Counted from the first letter of the stretch, positions 16,623 to 24,951 are shown. The stretch is DNA of 32,914 nucleotides from Flavobacteriaceae bacterium (GCA_013043685.1 JABDNT010000063.1:1-32914); one strand, 5' to 3'. The notes: generated by a model from the sequence alone, not told the origin. Made by a program: numbers and translations.

Positions 16623-17233
16623 AGAAAACCAATTATGTAACAGCCATATAGTATAAGATTCATACTCAAAATTATTATCAGATAGCTTACGTCATTCAGA
16701 TCTGCATATACTGTTAAGAACATCAAAGGGATCATTCCCATATAAAATAGCAGCAGCGCTGTAGAGATCCAAAAGCTTAGTTTATACTTTACTATAAGTA
16801 CCTCATCACTATTCAATAAATTGTAGAAATGAAATACGGTAAGTACCAGTACGAAGGATGCCCCGGTTAAAAATGTATAGCTATGATACTGGGACCCATC
16901 CTCGTATACAAGGCTGTATGCCGCAACGATAAGAAAGACAGCGGTAAATACAACAATGGTCTTTCTAAATCGCTTCCTTTTCAGAATACTGTAATACCAA
17001 TAGAAATAGAACAGGAAACTGGTAATTATAAATCCGTTATACACCCAAAAATTATCCGCAGAAAAGAGGTATCCCACTACATCACCTGTCAATTCAACGA
17101 GTAAGGTGTACCAGAGAAAATAGAGAAAATATTTTTCATTGGATTCGGAATACTTTCTGTAGGTAACCGTTCCAATTACTGCTGCCAGCAACTCCAGCAG
17201 GAGAGGAATGAAAAAAAAATACTCTATGTTCAT
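16592..17233 (-). CDS. seven-TM membrane protein, putative sensory partner of the kinase
   Basis: The 213-residue product is almost entirely hydrophobic, with about seven predicted membrane segments near residues 3-25, 35-57, 63-84, 91-109, 118-140, 152-176 and 182-206. It ends in a short basic tail (WTKKEYNRF). No soluble domain or known catalytic motif is visible. It overlaps the kinase gene by 31 bases and starts five bases after the lipoprotein gene, so all four genes of the unit should be on one transcript. Multi-TM proteins beside HisKA_3 kinases often act as the sensory module; this role is inferred. I do not recognise a named family. Confidence 0.82.
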   Translation of the reverse strand: MNIEYFFFIPLLLELLAAVIGTVTYRKYSESNEKYFLYFLWYTLLVELTGDVVGYLFSADNFWVYNGFIITSFLFYFYWYYSILKRKRFRKTIVVFTAVFLIVAAYSLVYEDGSQYHSYTFLTGASFVLVLTVFHFYNLLNSDEVLIVKYKLSFWISTALLLFYMGMIPLMFLTVYADLNDVSYLIIILSMNLILYGCYIIGFLWTKKEYNRF

Positions 17234-17238
17234 TTCAA

Positions 17239-17724
17239 TTACAGGTCGTTAGGAGGTCGTCCTCCCTGGGAAAAGTTCATTGCCTTCAAACTATCGAGAA
17301 CTTCATTTTCGACAGGCATAGGGAAAAATCCCTGTTTCAGTGGATTTGGTGCAGCCTCGGCAGTGGGAACCAGAAATACGGTCGCAAAACCTGGATCGGG
17401 ATAATTACTGTCCTCCGGATAGGCGGCAAAATAAACACGTATCCCAAGGTTTTCCTTACCTAATTTCTTTCCTTCGTATTCCACATATTCGATATACTTC
17501 TTCAAAGTATCGAGGGAAAACCAAAAATCCCGGGTATCCTGAAAACCTAAAGCACTGTCAAGAATCCTTGACCTCGACCGTTTAAATTCTTCTTCTAAAT
17601 TATCAGCTTCTTCGATGCTGATGGCTTGTTGAGGAGCTTCCTTTTTAATTTCACAGGAAACAGCAGTCATCAGTAATACAAATAAAGAAATTGTTGATAC
17701 CAATAATCGTACTGGTTTTTTCAT
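17239..17724 (-). CDS. lipoprotein linked to a two-component system
   Basis: I take the ATG at 17724, giving 161 residues starting MKKPVRLLVSTISLF with a lipobox AVSC followed by E near residue 24. An upstream in-frame start would add 25 residues that destroy the signal peptide. The mature protein has an acidic/basic helical start (EEADNLEEEFKRSRS), then a small domain with NLGIRVYFAAYP and PGFATVFLVPT as its strongest-looking strands, and ends GGRPPNDL. Similar small lipoproteins beside histidine kinases seem widespread in flavobacteria from memory, without an assigned function. Its location first in the unit suggests a periplasmic sensor or signal-binding role. Confidence 0.78.
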   Translation of the reverse strand: MKKPVRLLVSTISLFVLLMTAVSCEIKKEAPQQAISIEEADNLEEEFKRSRSRILDSALGFQDTRDFWFSLDTLKKYIEYVEYEGKKLGKENLGIRVYFAAYPEDSNYPDPGFATVFLVPTAEAAPNPLKQGFFPMPVENEVLDSLKAMNFSQGGRPPNDL

Positions 17725-17955
17725 GATCTTATTATTTAAGGGTTTTAGTAAAATTAGAGATAAATTCCTGAAATTCAGCCTGTAACTAAGGTATCTCAAT
17801 TGGTTTTTTGCCTAGTGCATTGAATACAAAGGCTTTAAAGAATAGCCTGCAAAGGAAAAAGGTGGAAAAGACCCGTAGAATAAAGGGTTTTTCCTATTCG
17901 TAAAATAGGGATAATTTATAGGTTTCTTCCTCCAAAATCATACACAGCGAGTGCT
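17725..17955. other. 231-bp intergenic region upstream of the signalling unit
   Basis: This is the largest gene-free stretch. It lies downstream of the PAP2 gene and upstream of the lipoprotein, both on the minus strand, so it should hold the PAP2 terminator and the promoter of the four-gene signalling unit. A near-consensus -7 (TAATTTTA on the minus strand, around 17750-17757) and a hairpin at 17893-17909 are visible. No coding potential was seen. Confidence 0.5.
17893..17909. repeat. inverted repeat CCTATT-cgtaa-AATAGG
   Basis: A perfect 6-bp inverted repeat with a 5-base spacer. ATAGG occurs again just downstream (TATAGG at 17917-17922). Read on the minus strand it is followed by AAAAACCC rather than a T run, so it is a poor intrinsic terminator and a better candidate for a regulator operator. 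Function is unproven. Confidence 0.4.
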
Positions 17956-18516
17956 TTACATGTAGATCTTATTGAGAATAAGCTTACTTATATAGTAAAA
18001 AAAATAGGCCATCAATATTCCAACAATAGCTCCTATTATAATATCACTGGGATAATGAACGCCTACATATATCCGACTTAACACAAACAGTATCGGCCAT
18101 AGATACGCAAGAAGGATCCATTTATTAAACTTTCGGATTGAAAGAAATACAAATGTGGTTACCACAAAACTGGACGAAGCATGTCCCGAGAAAAAACTAA
18201 AGCTTTCCGGTTTTTGTAAAATCCTTATTAAGCCGGCAAGCTGTTCACTATTATTAGGACGTAACCTTCCAACCCATTCTTTAGTAAAATCGGTTAAAAA
18301 GAGAGTTAATCCAAAGGTTAAGAGTACAAATCCGATTAATATCAAACCCCTTTTCCAGCGGTAGTAATATATAATGCCGGCCAGGAACAGAATAAAAATT
18401 GGTGTCCAGCTTTCAATTTTCGTGATAAATATCCAATAGGCATCATAGGATTCTACTCCTAAACCGTTAAGCCAGATAAAAAGCTCACGGTCCCACACTT
18501 TTAACTGCTCAATCAT
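17956..18516 (-). CDS. PAP2-family membrane phosphatase
   Basis: A 186-residue integral membrane protein of the PAP2 family, which dephosphorylates lipid phosphates such as undecaprenyl pyrophosphate. All three signature blocks are present: KEWVGRLRP (Lys79, Arg86, Pro87), SFFSGHASSS (Ser110, Gly111, His112) and SRIYVGVHYPSD (Arg148, His154, Asp158), with about five membrane helices between and around them. The active site would face the periplasm. The gene start abuts the tatA stop with no gap, so the two are co-transcribed. The substrate is unassigned; cell-envelope lipid carrier recycling is the usual role. Confidence 0.92.
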   Translation of the reverse strand: MIEQLKVWDRELFIWLNGLGVESYDAYWIFITKIESWTPIFILFLAGIIYYYRWKRGLILIGFVLLTFGLTLFLTDFTKEWVGRLRPNNSEQLAGLIRILQKPESFSFFSGHASSSFVVTTFVFLSIRKFNKWILLAYLWPILFVLSRIYVGVHYPSDIIIGAIVGILMAYFFYYISKLILNKIYM

Positions 18517-18807
18517 TTAGAATTTTCGCTTAATCGAACCGCTAACCTCATTCACCTCTTCCTTCACCTTATCGATCTCTTTTCTCACGTCCTGGGTAAT
18601 GTCAACATCGATTCCCTGTTTTTCTGCGCTTTTGGTAATTTCGGATTTAATATCGTTGGTAGCATCCTTTATCTGCCTCATACCCTTTCCAAGGCCTCGG
18701 GCAATTTCAGGAACTTTATCGGCACCAAAGACCATAAGCACGATGAAGAGTATAAAAGCTATCTCTGCACCACTGATAAAGAGAGGTAAAATGGTCATTG
18801 CCGTCAT
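18517..18807 (-). CDS. tatA: Sec-independent protein translocase subunit TatA/TatE
   Basis: A 96-residue TatA-type protein: a short N-terminal membrane helix (SGAEIAFILFIVLMVFGADK, about 12-31), the conserved hinge and amphipathic helix VPEIARGLGKGMRQIKDA, then a charged, helical tail ending SIKRKF. TatA oligomers form the conduit for folded Tat substrates in the inner membrane. The tail is longer than a minimal TatA, which is usual in Bacteroidota. Two starts are possible, ATG at 18807 and ATG at 18798. The -7 element at 18812-18819 predicts transcription starting near 18805, which would favour the second or a leaderless message. No tatC is present in the window. Confidence 0.93.
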   Translation of the reverse strand: MTAMTILPLFISGAEIAFILFIVLMVFGADKVPEIARGLGKGMRQIKDATNDIKSEITKSAEKQGIDVDITQDVRKEIDKVKEEVNEVSGSIKRKF

Positions 18808-18811
18808 ATTG

Positions 18812-18819
18812 CAAATATA
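18812..18819 (-). promoter_or_regulatory. probable -7 promoter element of tatA (TATATTTG on minus strand)
   Basis: An exact TAnnTTTG match on the minus strand, only 4 bases upstream of the first possible tatA ATG and 13 upstream of the second. Its closeness to the gene affects the start choice. It lies after the M1 peptidase terminator, so tatA should have its own promoter. Confidence 0.5.
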
Positions 18820-18855
18820 CCCAAGAAATTCCGAATTGAGAACTAAGAATTAAAA

Positions 18856-18879
18856 AACCCCGCTTTAACTGGCGGGGTT
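18856..18879 (-). terminator. intrinsic terminator of the M1 peptidase unit
   Basis: AACCCCGC (18856-18863) pairs perfectly with GCGGGGTT (18872-18879) around an 8-base loop. On the minus strand the stem is followed by a run of T residues. It lies 11 bases after the M1 peptidase stop and separates it from tatA. Confidence 0.9.
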
Positions 18880-18890
18880 CTGTTTCAGGG

Positions 18891-21200
18891 CTACTGTCCT
18901 TTTACTTTGTTTTTAAAGGTATCGAACTCCCCTAATTTTTTCCGTTTAGGCCAACTGTTATTTGAAGTATCAATATCCGCAGTTTCTTCATCAGGGTCTA
19001 CCATGATCTTCGTAATTTCCTTGTCGGAAGCAACAACTTTCCCAACAGACTCATCATTCTTGCGCCAGATCTGTGGCGGATAGGTTACTCTTTCTGTACT
19101 TCCATCGCTATACGTATATTCAGCGATGATTGGCATTGGAATTCCTCCTGGCTTCTCGAAAGTAACCTCGTAGAAATACCTTGGTTTTTTAAGGTTTGCA
19201 CGCTCCGATTCAGGGATATTATCCATGATGTATTCGTTTAATGTAGTAACATCATCAAGAGTAGCGGTACGCATACTTTCTTCAAAATCCTCACTACCCT
19301 CTTCAACCAGGTATACTAGAGGAGGAAGGTCACTTTCCGTCATACCCCTTCGTGCGATCATTTCCCTTACCTCTTTATTCATTTTCGAAGTAACGTAGAA
19401 TTTCTTTACTTCCTTTACACCGATATCTGTATAATCGGTGGTATAGAACCAGGATCTCCAGAACCAGTCCAGGTCAACCGCAGAAGCATCCTCCATGGTA
19501 CGGAAGAAATCCTCCGGTGTTGGATGTTTGAACATCCATCGCTGAGCATACGTTTTAAAAGCATAGTCGAACAATTCGCGTCCCATAATGGTTTCACGCA
19601 GAATATTCAGTCCTGTAGCCGGTTTTGAGTAAGCATTCGCTCCGAAATTATAGGTGTTCAGCCCTTTGGTCATAATTGGTGCTAAATAGTCCTGGTCGCC
19701 AGACATATAGTCAACTATATTCTTAGCAGGTCCTCTTCGGGACGGGTACTTCTTGTTAGGCGCGATGGCCGACGGGTAGGCTTCTCCGAAATCCTGTTCT
19801 GCAATATATTGCACAAAGGTTGTTAGTCCCTCATCCATCCAGGTCCATTGTCTTTCATCGCTGTTCACGATCATAGGAAAGTAATTATGCCCTACTTCGT
19901 GGATAATAACACTCATCATTCCGTACTTGGTGCGCTCACTGTAATTCCCGTCTTTATCCGGACGACCATAATTCCAACAGATCATTGGATATTCCATTCC
20001 CTGATTCTTGGCATGTACTGAAATTGCCTTGTGATAAGGATAATCAAATGTCATTCGGGAATAAGACTTAAGGGTACTTGCCACCACTTTTGTGGACCAG
20101 TCCGACCATAACGGATTTCCTTCGGGCGGATAAACAGAAACTGCCATTACTTCCCTGCTGCCAACTTTCACCGCCATCATATCCCACATATATCTACGAG
20201 AGGTAGCAATACCATAATCACGCACATTTTCAGCTCTGAACTTCCAGGTTTTGGTTGCCGTAGCAAATCCTTTTGAGGCAACTTCGGCCTCTTCCTCTGT
20301 TACAATTTGTACAGGAGTAGTGTATTCTTTCTTGGCTTTGGCATAGCGCTGCATCATCGTTTTGCTGAATACTTCTTTGCGATTCAGTAATTTTCCAGTA
20401 GCATCCAAAGTATGATCTGCCGGAACGGTAATATTTACATCAAAATTTCCAAAAGGTAAAGCAAATTCATCACGCCCCCAGAACTGACTATTCTGCCATC
20501 CTTCTACGTCATTATACACGGCCATCCTGGGATAGAATTGGGCTATCACATAGCCACGGTTTCCATCTTCGAAAGTTTCATATCCACTTCTCGCTCTGTC
20601 AATCGTATGTTCGGGAATATTGTACCACCACTTAATTGAAAAGCTGAATTTTTCACCCGGTTTAAGATCCTTAGGCATCTCCACCCGCATCATAGTTTGG
20701 TTGATAAGGTTGGGAAGGTCTTTTCCATTGCCGTCCTTAACCTCCTGAATTTTGAAGCCACCATCAAACGGAGCTCCCATATATTGTCCTACGAATCTAC
20801 CGGCCATATCCGCTGGAGCAGCACCAGAACTTTCTATTAAAGGCGATTTGGAATCTGCCGCACGAACATTTTGATCCAGCTGAATCCAAAGATATTCCAA
20901 TATATCCGGTGAGTTATTTGTATAGGTAATGGTTTCCTTACCATAGAGTCTGGCATTTTTATCATCCAGTGTAATATCCATTTTATAATCTGCCTGCTGC
21001 TGGTAGTATTGAGGTCCGGGAGCACCACTGGCAGTTCTGTAAACATTAGGGGTAGAAAACTCTTCATAGAGCTGTTTGAAGCGATTTTCGTTGTAGTGAC
21101 CTGGTTTTCTTTCCTCTTTATCCTCGTTCGTATCCTGAGCATAGGTCGATCCTGTGGCAATGAAGATGAGTCCCAGAAAAAGGTATTTTAGTAATTTCAT
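18891..21200 (-). CDS. M1 family metallopeptidase (secreted)
   Basis: A 769-residue zinc aminopeptidase-type protein with a signal peptide (MKLLKYLFLGLIFIATGSTYA). The gluzincin motif is HEVGH at 434-438 with the third zinc ligand Glu457 in WTWMDEGLT, giving HExxH-x18-E. The substrate-N-terminus motif GAMEN of classical members appears as GMEYP (401-405). The N-terminal half is the beta-saddle domain, and a C-terminal extension ends in charged residues. It probably degrades peptides in the periplasm. It is the last gene of a minus-strand run with the DUF6702 and carboxypeptidase-like-domain genes (61 and 52 bp spacers) and has its own terminator. The exact substrate is unknown. Confidence 0.93.
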   Translation of the reverse strand: MKLLKYLFLGLIFIATGSTYAQDTNEDKEERKPGHYNENRFKQLYEEFSTPNVYRTASGAPGPQYYQQQADYKMDITLDDKNARLYGKETITYTNNSPDILEYLWIQLDQNVRAADSKSPLIESSGAAPADMAGRFVGQYMGAPFDGGFKIQEVKDGNGKDLPNLINQTMMRVEMPKDLKPGEKFSFSIKWWYNIPEHTIDRARSGYETFEDGNRGYVIAQFYPRMAVYNDVEGWQNSQFWGRDEFALPFGNFDVNITVPADHTLDATGKLLNRKEVFSKTMMQRYAKAKKEYTTPVQIVTEEEAEVASKGFATATKTWKFRAENVRDYGIATSRRYMWDMMAVKVGSREVMAVSVYPPEGNPLWSDWSTKVVASTLKSYSRMTFDYPYHKAISVHAKNQGMEYPMICWNYGRPDKDGNYSERTKYGMMSVIIHEVGHNYFPMIVNSDERQWTWMDEGLTTFVQYIAEQDFGEAYPSAIAPNKKYPSRRGPAKNIVDYMSGDQDYLAPIMTKGLNTYNFGANAYSKPATGLNILRETIMGRELFDYAFKTYAQRWMFKHPTPEDFFRTMEDASAVDLDWFWRSWFYTTDYTDIGVKEVKKFYVTSKMNKEVREMIARRGMTESDLPPLVYLVEEGSEDFEESMRTATLDDVTTLNEYIMDNIPESERANLKKPRYFYEVTFEKPGGIPMPIIAEYTYSDGSTERVTYPPQIWRKNDESVGKVVASDKEITKIMVDPDEETADIDTSNNSWPKRKKLGEFDTFKNKVKGQ

Positions 21201-21261
21201 TTCGTTTTATTTGATTTTCAATTGATAAAAATAGCTCTATTCTAATACTTAGCGAGCTAGT

Positions 21262-21765
21262 TTAATTGAAGTTTAACATTCCTTTTGGATAATCCTTCTC
21301 CAGAACAAGACTTTTGCGTTTACCCCCGGATTTATAATGAATGATATTCTGCTGTTCCTCGAACATTTCCATTAGCACCTTATTGGTAATTTCAAGTGTT
21401 TTTACCTCTGAAATGTCCGTTACCTCAAGATAGATCTTCACAATATCGGTTTCGTATTCCTTCCCAATATAATCGAAGGTAACCGGGGTGCCATTTACGG
21501 CGATCTTCAGCTTTTGGAAAATGTATTGTTTAAGAAAAGTTTCCTCGCGCTCTGTCTCTTTTTCCGGATCCAGTCGGAGGTCTTCATCGTAACGGGTCTG
21601 GAGTGCATCTTCAATATCGTCGATAAAAATTTTTGAGATAATTTGCAGAGACTGTTTTTCGGCTACATATTCTACCTTGGTAATACTCACGTAAAACTTA
21701 TGAGCTGTTGCTGCCGTGAGCAAAGGAAATATAAAGATGAGGAATGTTAATTTTAGAAATTTCAT
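21262..21765 (-). CDS. DUF6702 family exported protein
   Basis: A 167-residue protein with a hydrophobic signal sequence (MKFLKLTFLIFIFPLLTAAT) followed by AHKFYVSITKVEYVAEKQSL, the characteristic start of the DUF6702 family of Bacteroidota. The rest looks like an immunoglobulin-like or small beta domain (QIISKIFIDDIEDALQTRYD, VNGTPVTFDYIGKEYETDIV). No catalytic residues are recognisable and no function is known for the family. It lies between the carboxypeptidase-like-domain gene and the M1 peptidase on the same strand, an arrangement I recall from related genomes, which suggests a shared envelope role. Confidence 0.85.
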   Translation of the reverse strand: MKFLKLTFLIFIFPLLTAATAHKFYVSITKVEYVAEKQSLQIISKIFIDDIEDALQTRYDEDLRLDPEKETEREETFLKQYIFQKLKIAVNGTPVTFDYIGKEYETDIVKIYLEVTDISEVKTLEITNKVLMEMFEEQQNIIHYKSGGKRKSLVLEKDYPKGMLNFN

Positions 21766-21817
21766 TTTTTTTATTCAAGGTTCATTGGACGCTACTAATG
21801 GTTAAATGTTACAAAAA

Positions 21818-22582
21818 CTATTCCTCTTTCGCATTCATACGCGCAAGATACAACTTGCTTTTATCGCGAAAGGTTTTAAACACTTCTTCGTAACGGCCGG
21901 CATAAAAATCCTGTGCTATTTGGGTGGATTCAACACAAAATAGCACAAAATCATATAAACGGTTCTTCGGAATATTATAGGCTTCCTGAAAGAATCTCGC
22001 ATTATAATAATCGATCAATGATGCTACAGCCCGATTCTCGGCATCCCATTTCCGCCGAAGTCTTAGCTTTCTGTAGTAGCCACTTAAATGTTTGTAAACG
22101 GCTTCAATATTCACACTCGTGGGAAACAAGGCCGTGGTGACCGGGACTATCCTCTCCTGCGGAGTACCGGTGTATCCGGGAATTCCGAGGTCCTGGAAAT
22201 TAATAGGGTCCTTTACTTCGATCTTTTCAATATCTGTCCGAAGATTTCCCGTCAGGTCTGGTCCTAGAAACACTTCATCGAGTTCGTTTATCAATTCCTG
22301 CAAAGTTACGATGAGAAGGGCTTCCTTAAAAATCTCGGAAGTGATCTCCACCTCCAATGGATTATAGTGAACAGAGGAAAAGACCAGCGTGTCGCTCTCT
22401 TTTACAGTGATCGAAAAATTTCCATAAATATCGGTCACTGAATTAAATCGGGTGGAGCGATTCAGGATATGAATCCCTTCAACATCTTTCTCATTCGTGA
22501 TCTTACCTTGTAACAAGATCTTCTCTTGAGCAACGATACAAAGAGGAAATAACAGAAGAATGATCAGGTATTGTTTTTTCAC
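21818..22582 (-). CDS. carboxypeptidase-like regulatory domain protein
   Basis: A 254-residue exported protein. The signal peptide (KKQYLIILLLFPLCIVAQ) is followed by a CarboxypepD_reg-like beta domain at about 22-95 (GKITNEKDVEGIHILNRS, SVTDIYGNFSITVKESDTLV). That is the fold found at the start of TonB-dependent receptors, but no plug or barrel follows. The C-terminal half is helical and of unknown type (YYRKLRLRRKWDAENRAVAS). The start codon is GTG at 22582; no in-frame ATG lies nearby upstream. It begins the minus-strand run leading to DUF6702 and the M1 peptidase. Function unknown; periplasmic location likely. Confidence 0.85.
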   Translation of the reverse strand: MKKQYLIILLLFPLCIVAQEKILLQGKITNEKDVEGIHILNRSTRFNSVTDIYGNFSITVKESDTLVFSSVHYNPLEVEITSEIFKEALLIVTLQELINELDEVFLGPDLTGNLRTDIEKIEVKDPINFQDLGIPGYTGTPQERIVPVTTALFPTSVNIEAVYKHLSGYYRKLRLRRKWDAENRAVASLIDYYNARFFQEAYNIPKNRLYDFVLFCVESTQIAQDFYAGRYEEVFKTFRDKSKLYLARMNAKEE

Positions 22583-22656
22583 CGATGGAAAATATTCAGT
22601 GTGAATGTAAATAAAACATAAGTCTTTGTTAAATTTATCCCATATTTAATCGCCCT

Positions 22657-23361
22657 ATGAAAAATCTTATAGTTGCCAGCACCTCTACCGTCCATGGAGA
22701 ATCGTATCTGGAATACCTACTTAGCACGCTCGTCAACCTGTACCAGGGAACCGAAGAAATATTATTTATTCCTTATGCCCGCCCGGGAGGAATTAGCCAC
22801 GATGATTATACAGCGACGGCTTCCCAGGCCTTTTCTAAAATTGATAAAAACCTTCGTGGAATTCACACATTCGAAAATCCAATAGAGGCTATCAGGAACG
22901 CCCGTGGGATATTTACCGGTGGAGGTAATACGTTCGTGCTGGTAAACGCGTTACACAGATCCAGATTAATGGAACCTTTGCGAAAAGTGATCTTCGGGGG
23001 TACACCATACCTGGGAACCAGCGCAGGAAGTAATATCTGCGGTGTAAGTATGCAAACCACCAACGATATGCCGATCATCTATCCGCCTTCATTCAAAACA
23101 TTAGGGGTGCTTCCGTTTAATATTAATCCGCATTATCTCGATCCCGATCCCTCCAGCACCCATATGGGCGAGACTCGTGAAACACGAATAAAAGAATTTC
23201 ATACGCAAAATACGATTCCGGTTGTCGGACTCAGAGAAGGTAGCTGGCTGGATGTAAGGGCAGACAATATCCTGTTGAAAGGTAATCACTCTGCACGAAT
23301 TTTTCTGAAGGATAAAGAACCTTACGAAGTAAATAGCGGCACTGTAATTGATGATCTTTAG
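22657..23361 (+). CDS. pepE: dipeptidase E (alpha-aspartyl dipeptidase, family S51)
   Basis: A 234-residue cytoplasmic serine peptidase that cleaves dipeptides with N-terminal aspartate. The nucleophile elbow GTSAGSN puts the catalytic Ser at 122, and FNINPHYLD puts His at 159. Both are two residues after the Salmonella enzyme's Ser120 and His157 as I recall them. IFTGGGNTFVLVNALH and FIPYARP are also family landmarks, and length is typical. Three bases separate it from the M15 peptidase gene, so the two are co-transcribed. It fits peptide salvage next to two further peptidase genes. Confidence 0.93.
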   Translation: MKNLIVASTSTVHGESYLEYLLSTLVNLYQGTEEILFIPYARPGGISHDDYTATASQAFSKIDKNLRGIHTFENPIEAIRNARGIFTGGGNTFVLVNALHRSRLMEPLRKVIFGGTPYLGTSAGSNICGVSMQTTNDMPIIYPPSFKTLGVLPFNINPHYLDPDPSSTHMGETRETRIKEFHTQNTIPVVGLREGSWLDVRADNILLKGNHSARIFLKDKEPYEVNSGTVIDDL

Positions 23362-23364
23362 GCC

Positions 23365-24105
23365 ATGAAGCGAGCTTTATTTCTAAAAACATGTTTCTAT
23401 TCCGGGCTTGGTTTGAGTATAATGCCTCAATTTTCATTTGTGTCGTTTCAGAATAAGTTCAGCAGGAATCAACTTATTGGTAAAGGAAACCCCGATATTT
23501 CAGGTGACTCTTACACCACAAAAATGCATAAAGATGCCAGCCTGGCATTTAAGCGCATGCAAGCTGCTGCAGCCCATTCAGGTATTAAGATTGAATTGGT
23601 TTCAGCCTATCGAAGTTTTGAGCGTCAGAAGGAGATCTATGAAGGAAAATACAAGCGTTTTACCGGACAGGGCCTTTCGCCCGAACAAGCGATCGAAAAA
23701 ATAATCGAATACTCGACTATTCCCGGTACATCCAGACATCATTGGGGAACCGATATAGATATTATAGACGCAAACGCTCCTCGTCCGGAAAATGTGCTGC
23801 AACCTGAACATTTTCACGGAAAAGGCCCTTTTTGCAAATTAAAGGAATGGCTGAATGAAAATGCCACACTATGGGGGTTCTACGAAGTATATACCGACGA
23901 TCCCAATCGAAAGGGTTTCAAATACGAACCCTGGCATTACAGCTATGCACCGGTCTCTGTTCCCATGTTGAAGGAATACCGCAACCTTGATATAAAAAGG
24001 ATACTTCAGGAAGAAAAAATAAAAGGATCCGAATATTTTTCAAACAGCTTTATGGAACGCTACATTTCAGAAAATATCTTGGACATCAATTCCGAACTTT
24101 TGTAA
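23365..24105 (+). CDS. M15 family D-alanyl-D-alanine carboxypeptidase-like metallopeptidase
   Basis: A 246-residue VanY/M15B-type protein with an N-terminal hydrophobic segment (about residues 4-27) likely serving as export signal. Zinc ligands appear as His125 and Asp132 in SRHHWGTDIDI (SxHxxGxxxD) and His191 in EPWHYSY. Upstream, LVSAYRSFERQKEIY matches the family's substrate-binding helix. Members trim D-Ala from peptidoglycan stem peptides or cut cross-links in the periplasm. The gene directly follows pepE and precedes the M48 peptidase by 24 bases on the same strand. Confidence 0.92.
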   Translation: MKRALFLKTCFYSGLGLSIMPQFSFVSFQNKFSRNQLIGKGNPDISGDSYTTKMHKDASLAFKRMQAAAAHSGIKIELVSAYRSFERQKEIYEGKYKRFTGQGLSPEQAIEKIIEYSTIPGTSRHHWGTDIDIIDANAPRPENVLQPEHFHGKGPFCKLKEWLNENATLWGFYEVYTDDPNRKGFKYEPWHYSYAPVSVPMLKEYRNLDIKRILQEEKIKGSEYFSNSFMERYISENILDINSELL

Positions 24106-24129
24106 CTTTAAAAAATTAGAACCTAGAAA

Positions 24130-24894
24130 ATGAGAAGCAGAAATAGTTGGAAAATCAGGATCTTTATTGGTCTCGCTATCGTAGCCTTTGCTTTTATGCG
24201 TAAATGCTCCAGTACAGAAACCAATCCCTATACTAACAGAGAACAAGCAATAGCTTTAGACCCTCAGGAAGAAATTGCATTGGGAGTGCAAAGTGCTCCG
24301 CAAGTGGCTGCCCAGCATGGCGGACTTTATCCCGATGAGCGGATGCAATCTTATGTGGATGCTGTTGGCGATAAACTCGTTGCTAATAGTATGGCTACGA
24401 ACAGCCCATACAGATACGAATTCCACTTACTTGCCGATGAGCAAACGATTAACGCCTTCGCATTACCGGGCGGACAAATTTTCATTACTTATGCTTTGTT
24501 CGAAAAATTGAATGAAGACCAATTAGCAGGTGTATTAGGCCATGAAATTGGACATGTACTAGGCAGGCATTCTTCGGAGCGCATCGCGAATACAGAATTC
24601 TGGCAAACCGTCTCTCAGGGTGCAAATGTAGGAGCTAATGCAGGTGACCTGATTGCAGGTATCGGACAGAACACCTTGCTCACCAACGGGCGCGGCGATG
24701 AACTTGAAAGTGATGACCTGGGAGTTCTTATCATGCTGAATTCAGGATACGATGCTTATGAAATGGTCAATGTGATGAAAGTTCTGAAGGCTGCGGCCGG
24801 CCCAAACCGTGTCCCAGAATTTCAATCTACCCATCCGGATCCTGATAATAGAATAGAGCGTATTAAAGAATCTATTGAAAAATACGGTGGATAA
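24130..24894 (+). CDS. M48 family metallopeptidase
   Basis: A 254-residue zinc peptidase with an N-terminal hydrophobic anchor (about 10-23). HEIGH at 138-142 gives two zinc ligands and the active-site Glu, and ELESDDLG at 191-198 gives the third ligand as in the ExExD pattern of the family. [18 protein letters not shown] is the typical region before the motif. The closest known group is the BepA/LoiP-like periplasmic quality-control proteases rather than the multi-spanning HtpX. It is followed by a hairpin terminator at 24913-24939, marking the end of the pepE-M15-M48 run. Confidence 0.92.
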   Translation: MRSRNSWKIRIFIGLAIVAFAFMRKCSSTETNPYTNREQAIALDPQEEIALGVQSAPQVAAQHGGLYPDERMQSYVDAVGDKLVANSMATNSPYRYEFHLLADEQTINAFALPGGQIFITYALFEKLNEDQLAGVLGHEIGHVLGRHSSERIANTEFWQTVSQGANVGANAGDLIAGIGQNTLLTNGRGDELESDDLGVLIMLNSGYDAYEMVNVMKVLKAAAGPNRVPEFQSTHPDPDNRIERIKESIEKYGG

Positions 24895-24912
24895 TGATAT
24901 AAACCATCACCG

Positions 24913-24939
24913 AATCCCGCTTAGGCAGGATTTTGTTTT
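24913..24939 (+). terminator. probable terminator after the M48 gene, overlapping the gpmI promoter
   Basis: AATCCCGC (24913-24920) and GCAGGATT (24925-24932) form a stem with one C-A mismatch around a TTAG loop, followed by TTGTTTTT. The T tract runs directly into the -7 element of the next gene. Confidence 0.6.
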
Positions 24940-24947
24940 TACCTTTG
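24940..24947 (+). promoter_or_regulatory. probable -7 promoter element of gpmI (TACCTTTG)
   Basis: An exact TAnnTTTG match ending only 4 bases before the gpmI ATG. Transcription starting the usual few bases downstream would give a leaderless or nearly leaderless message. Confidence 0.5.
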
Positions 24948-24951
24948 TTTT

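Noticed and set aside
17725-17799. Longer start for the lipoprotein of the signalling unit
   Set aside because: The added residues precede and disrupt a clear signal peptide and lipobox; the ATG at 17724 is better.
13475-24110. TGTAACTTTAA occurring before both the ACMSD start and the M48 start
   Set aside because: In both cases the TAA is the stop codon of the preceding gene; the match to a promoter lacks the final G and a -33 box, so chance is the simpler reading.
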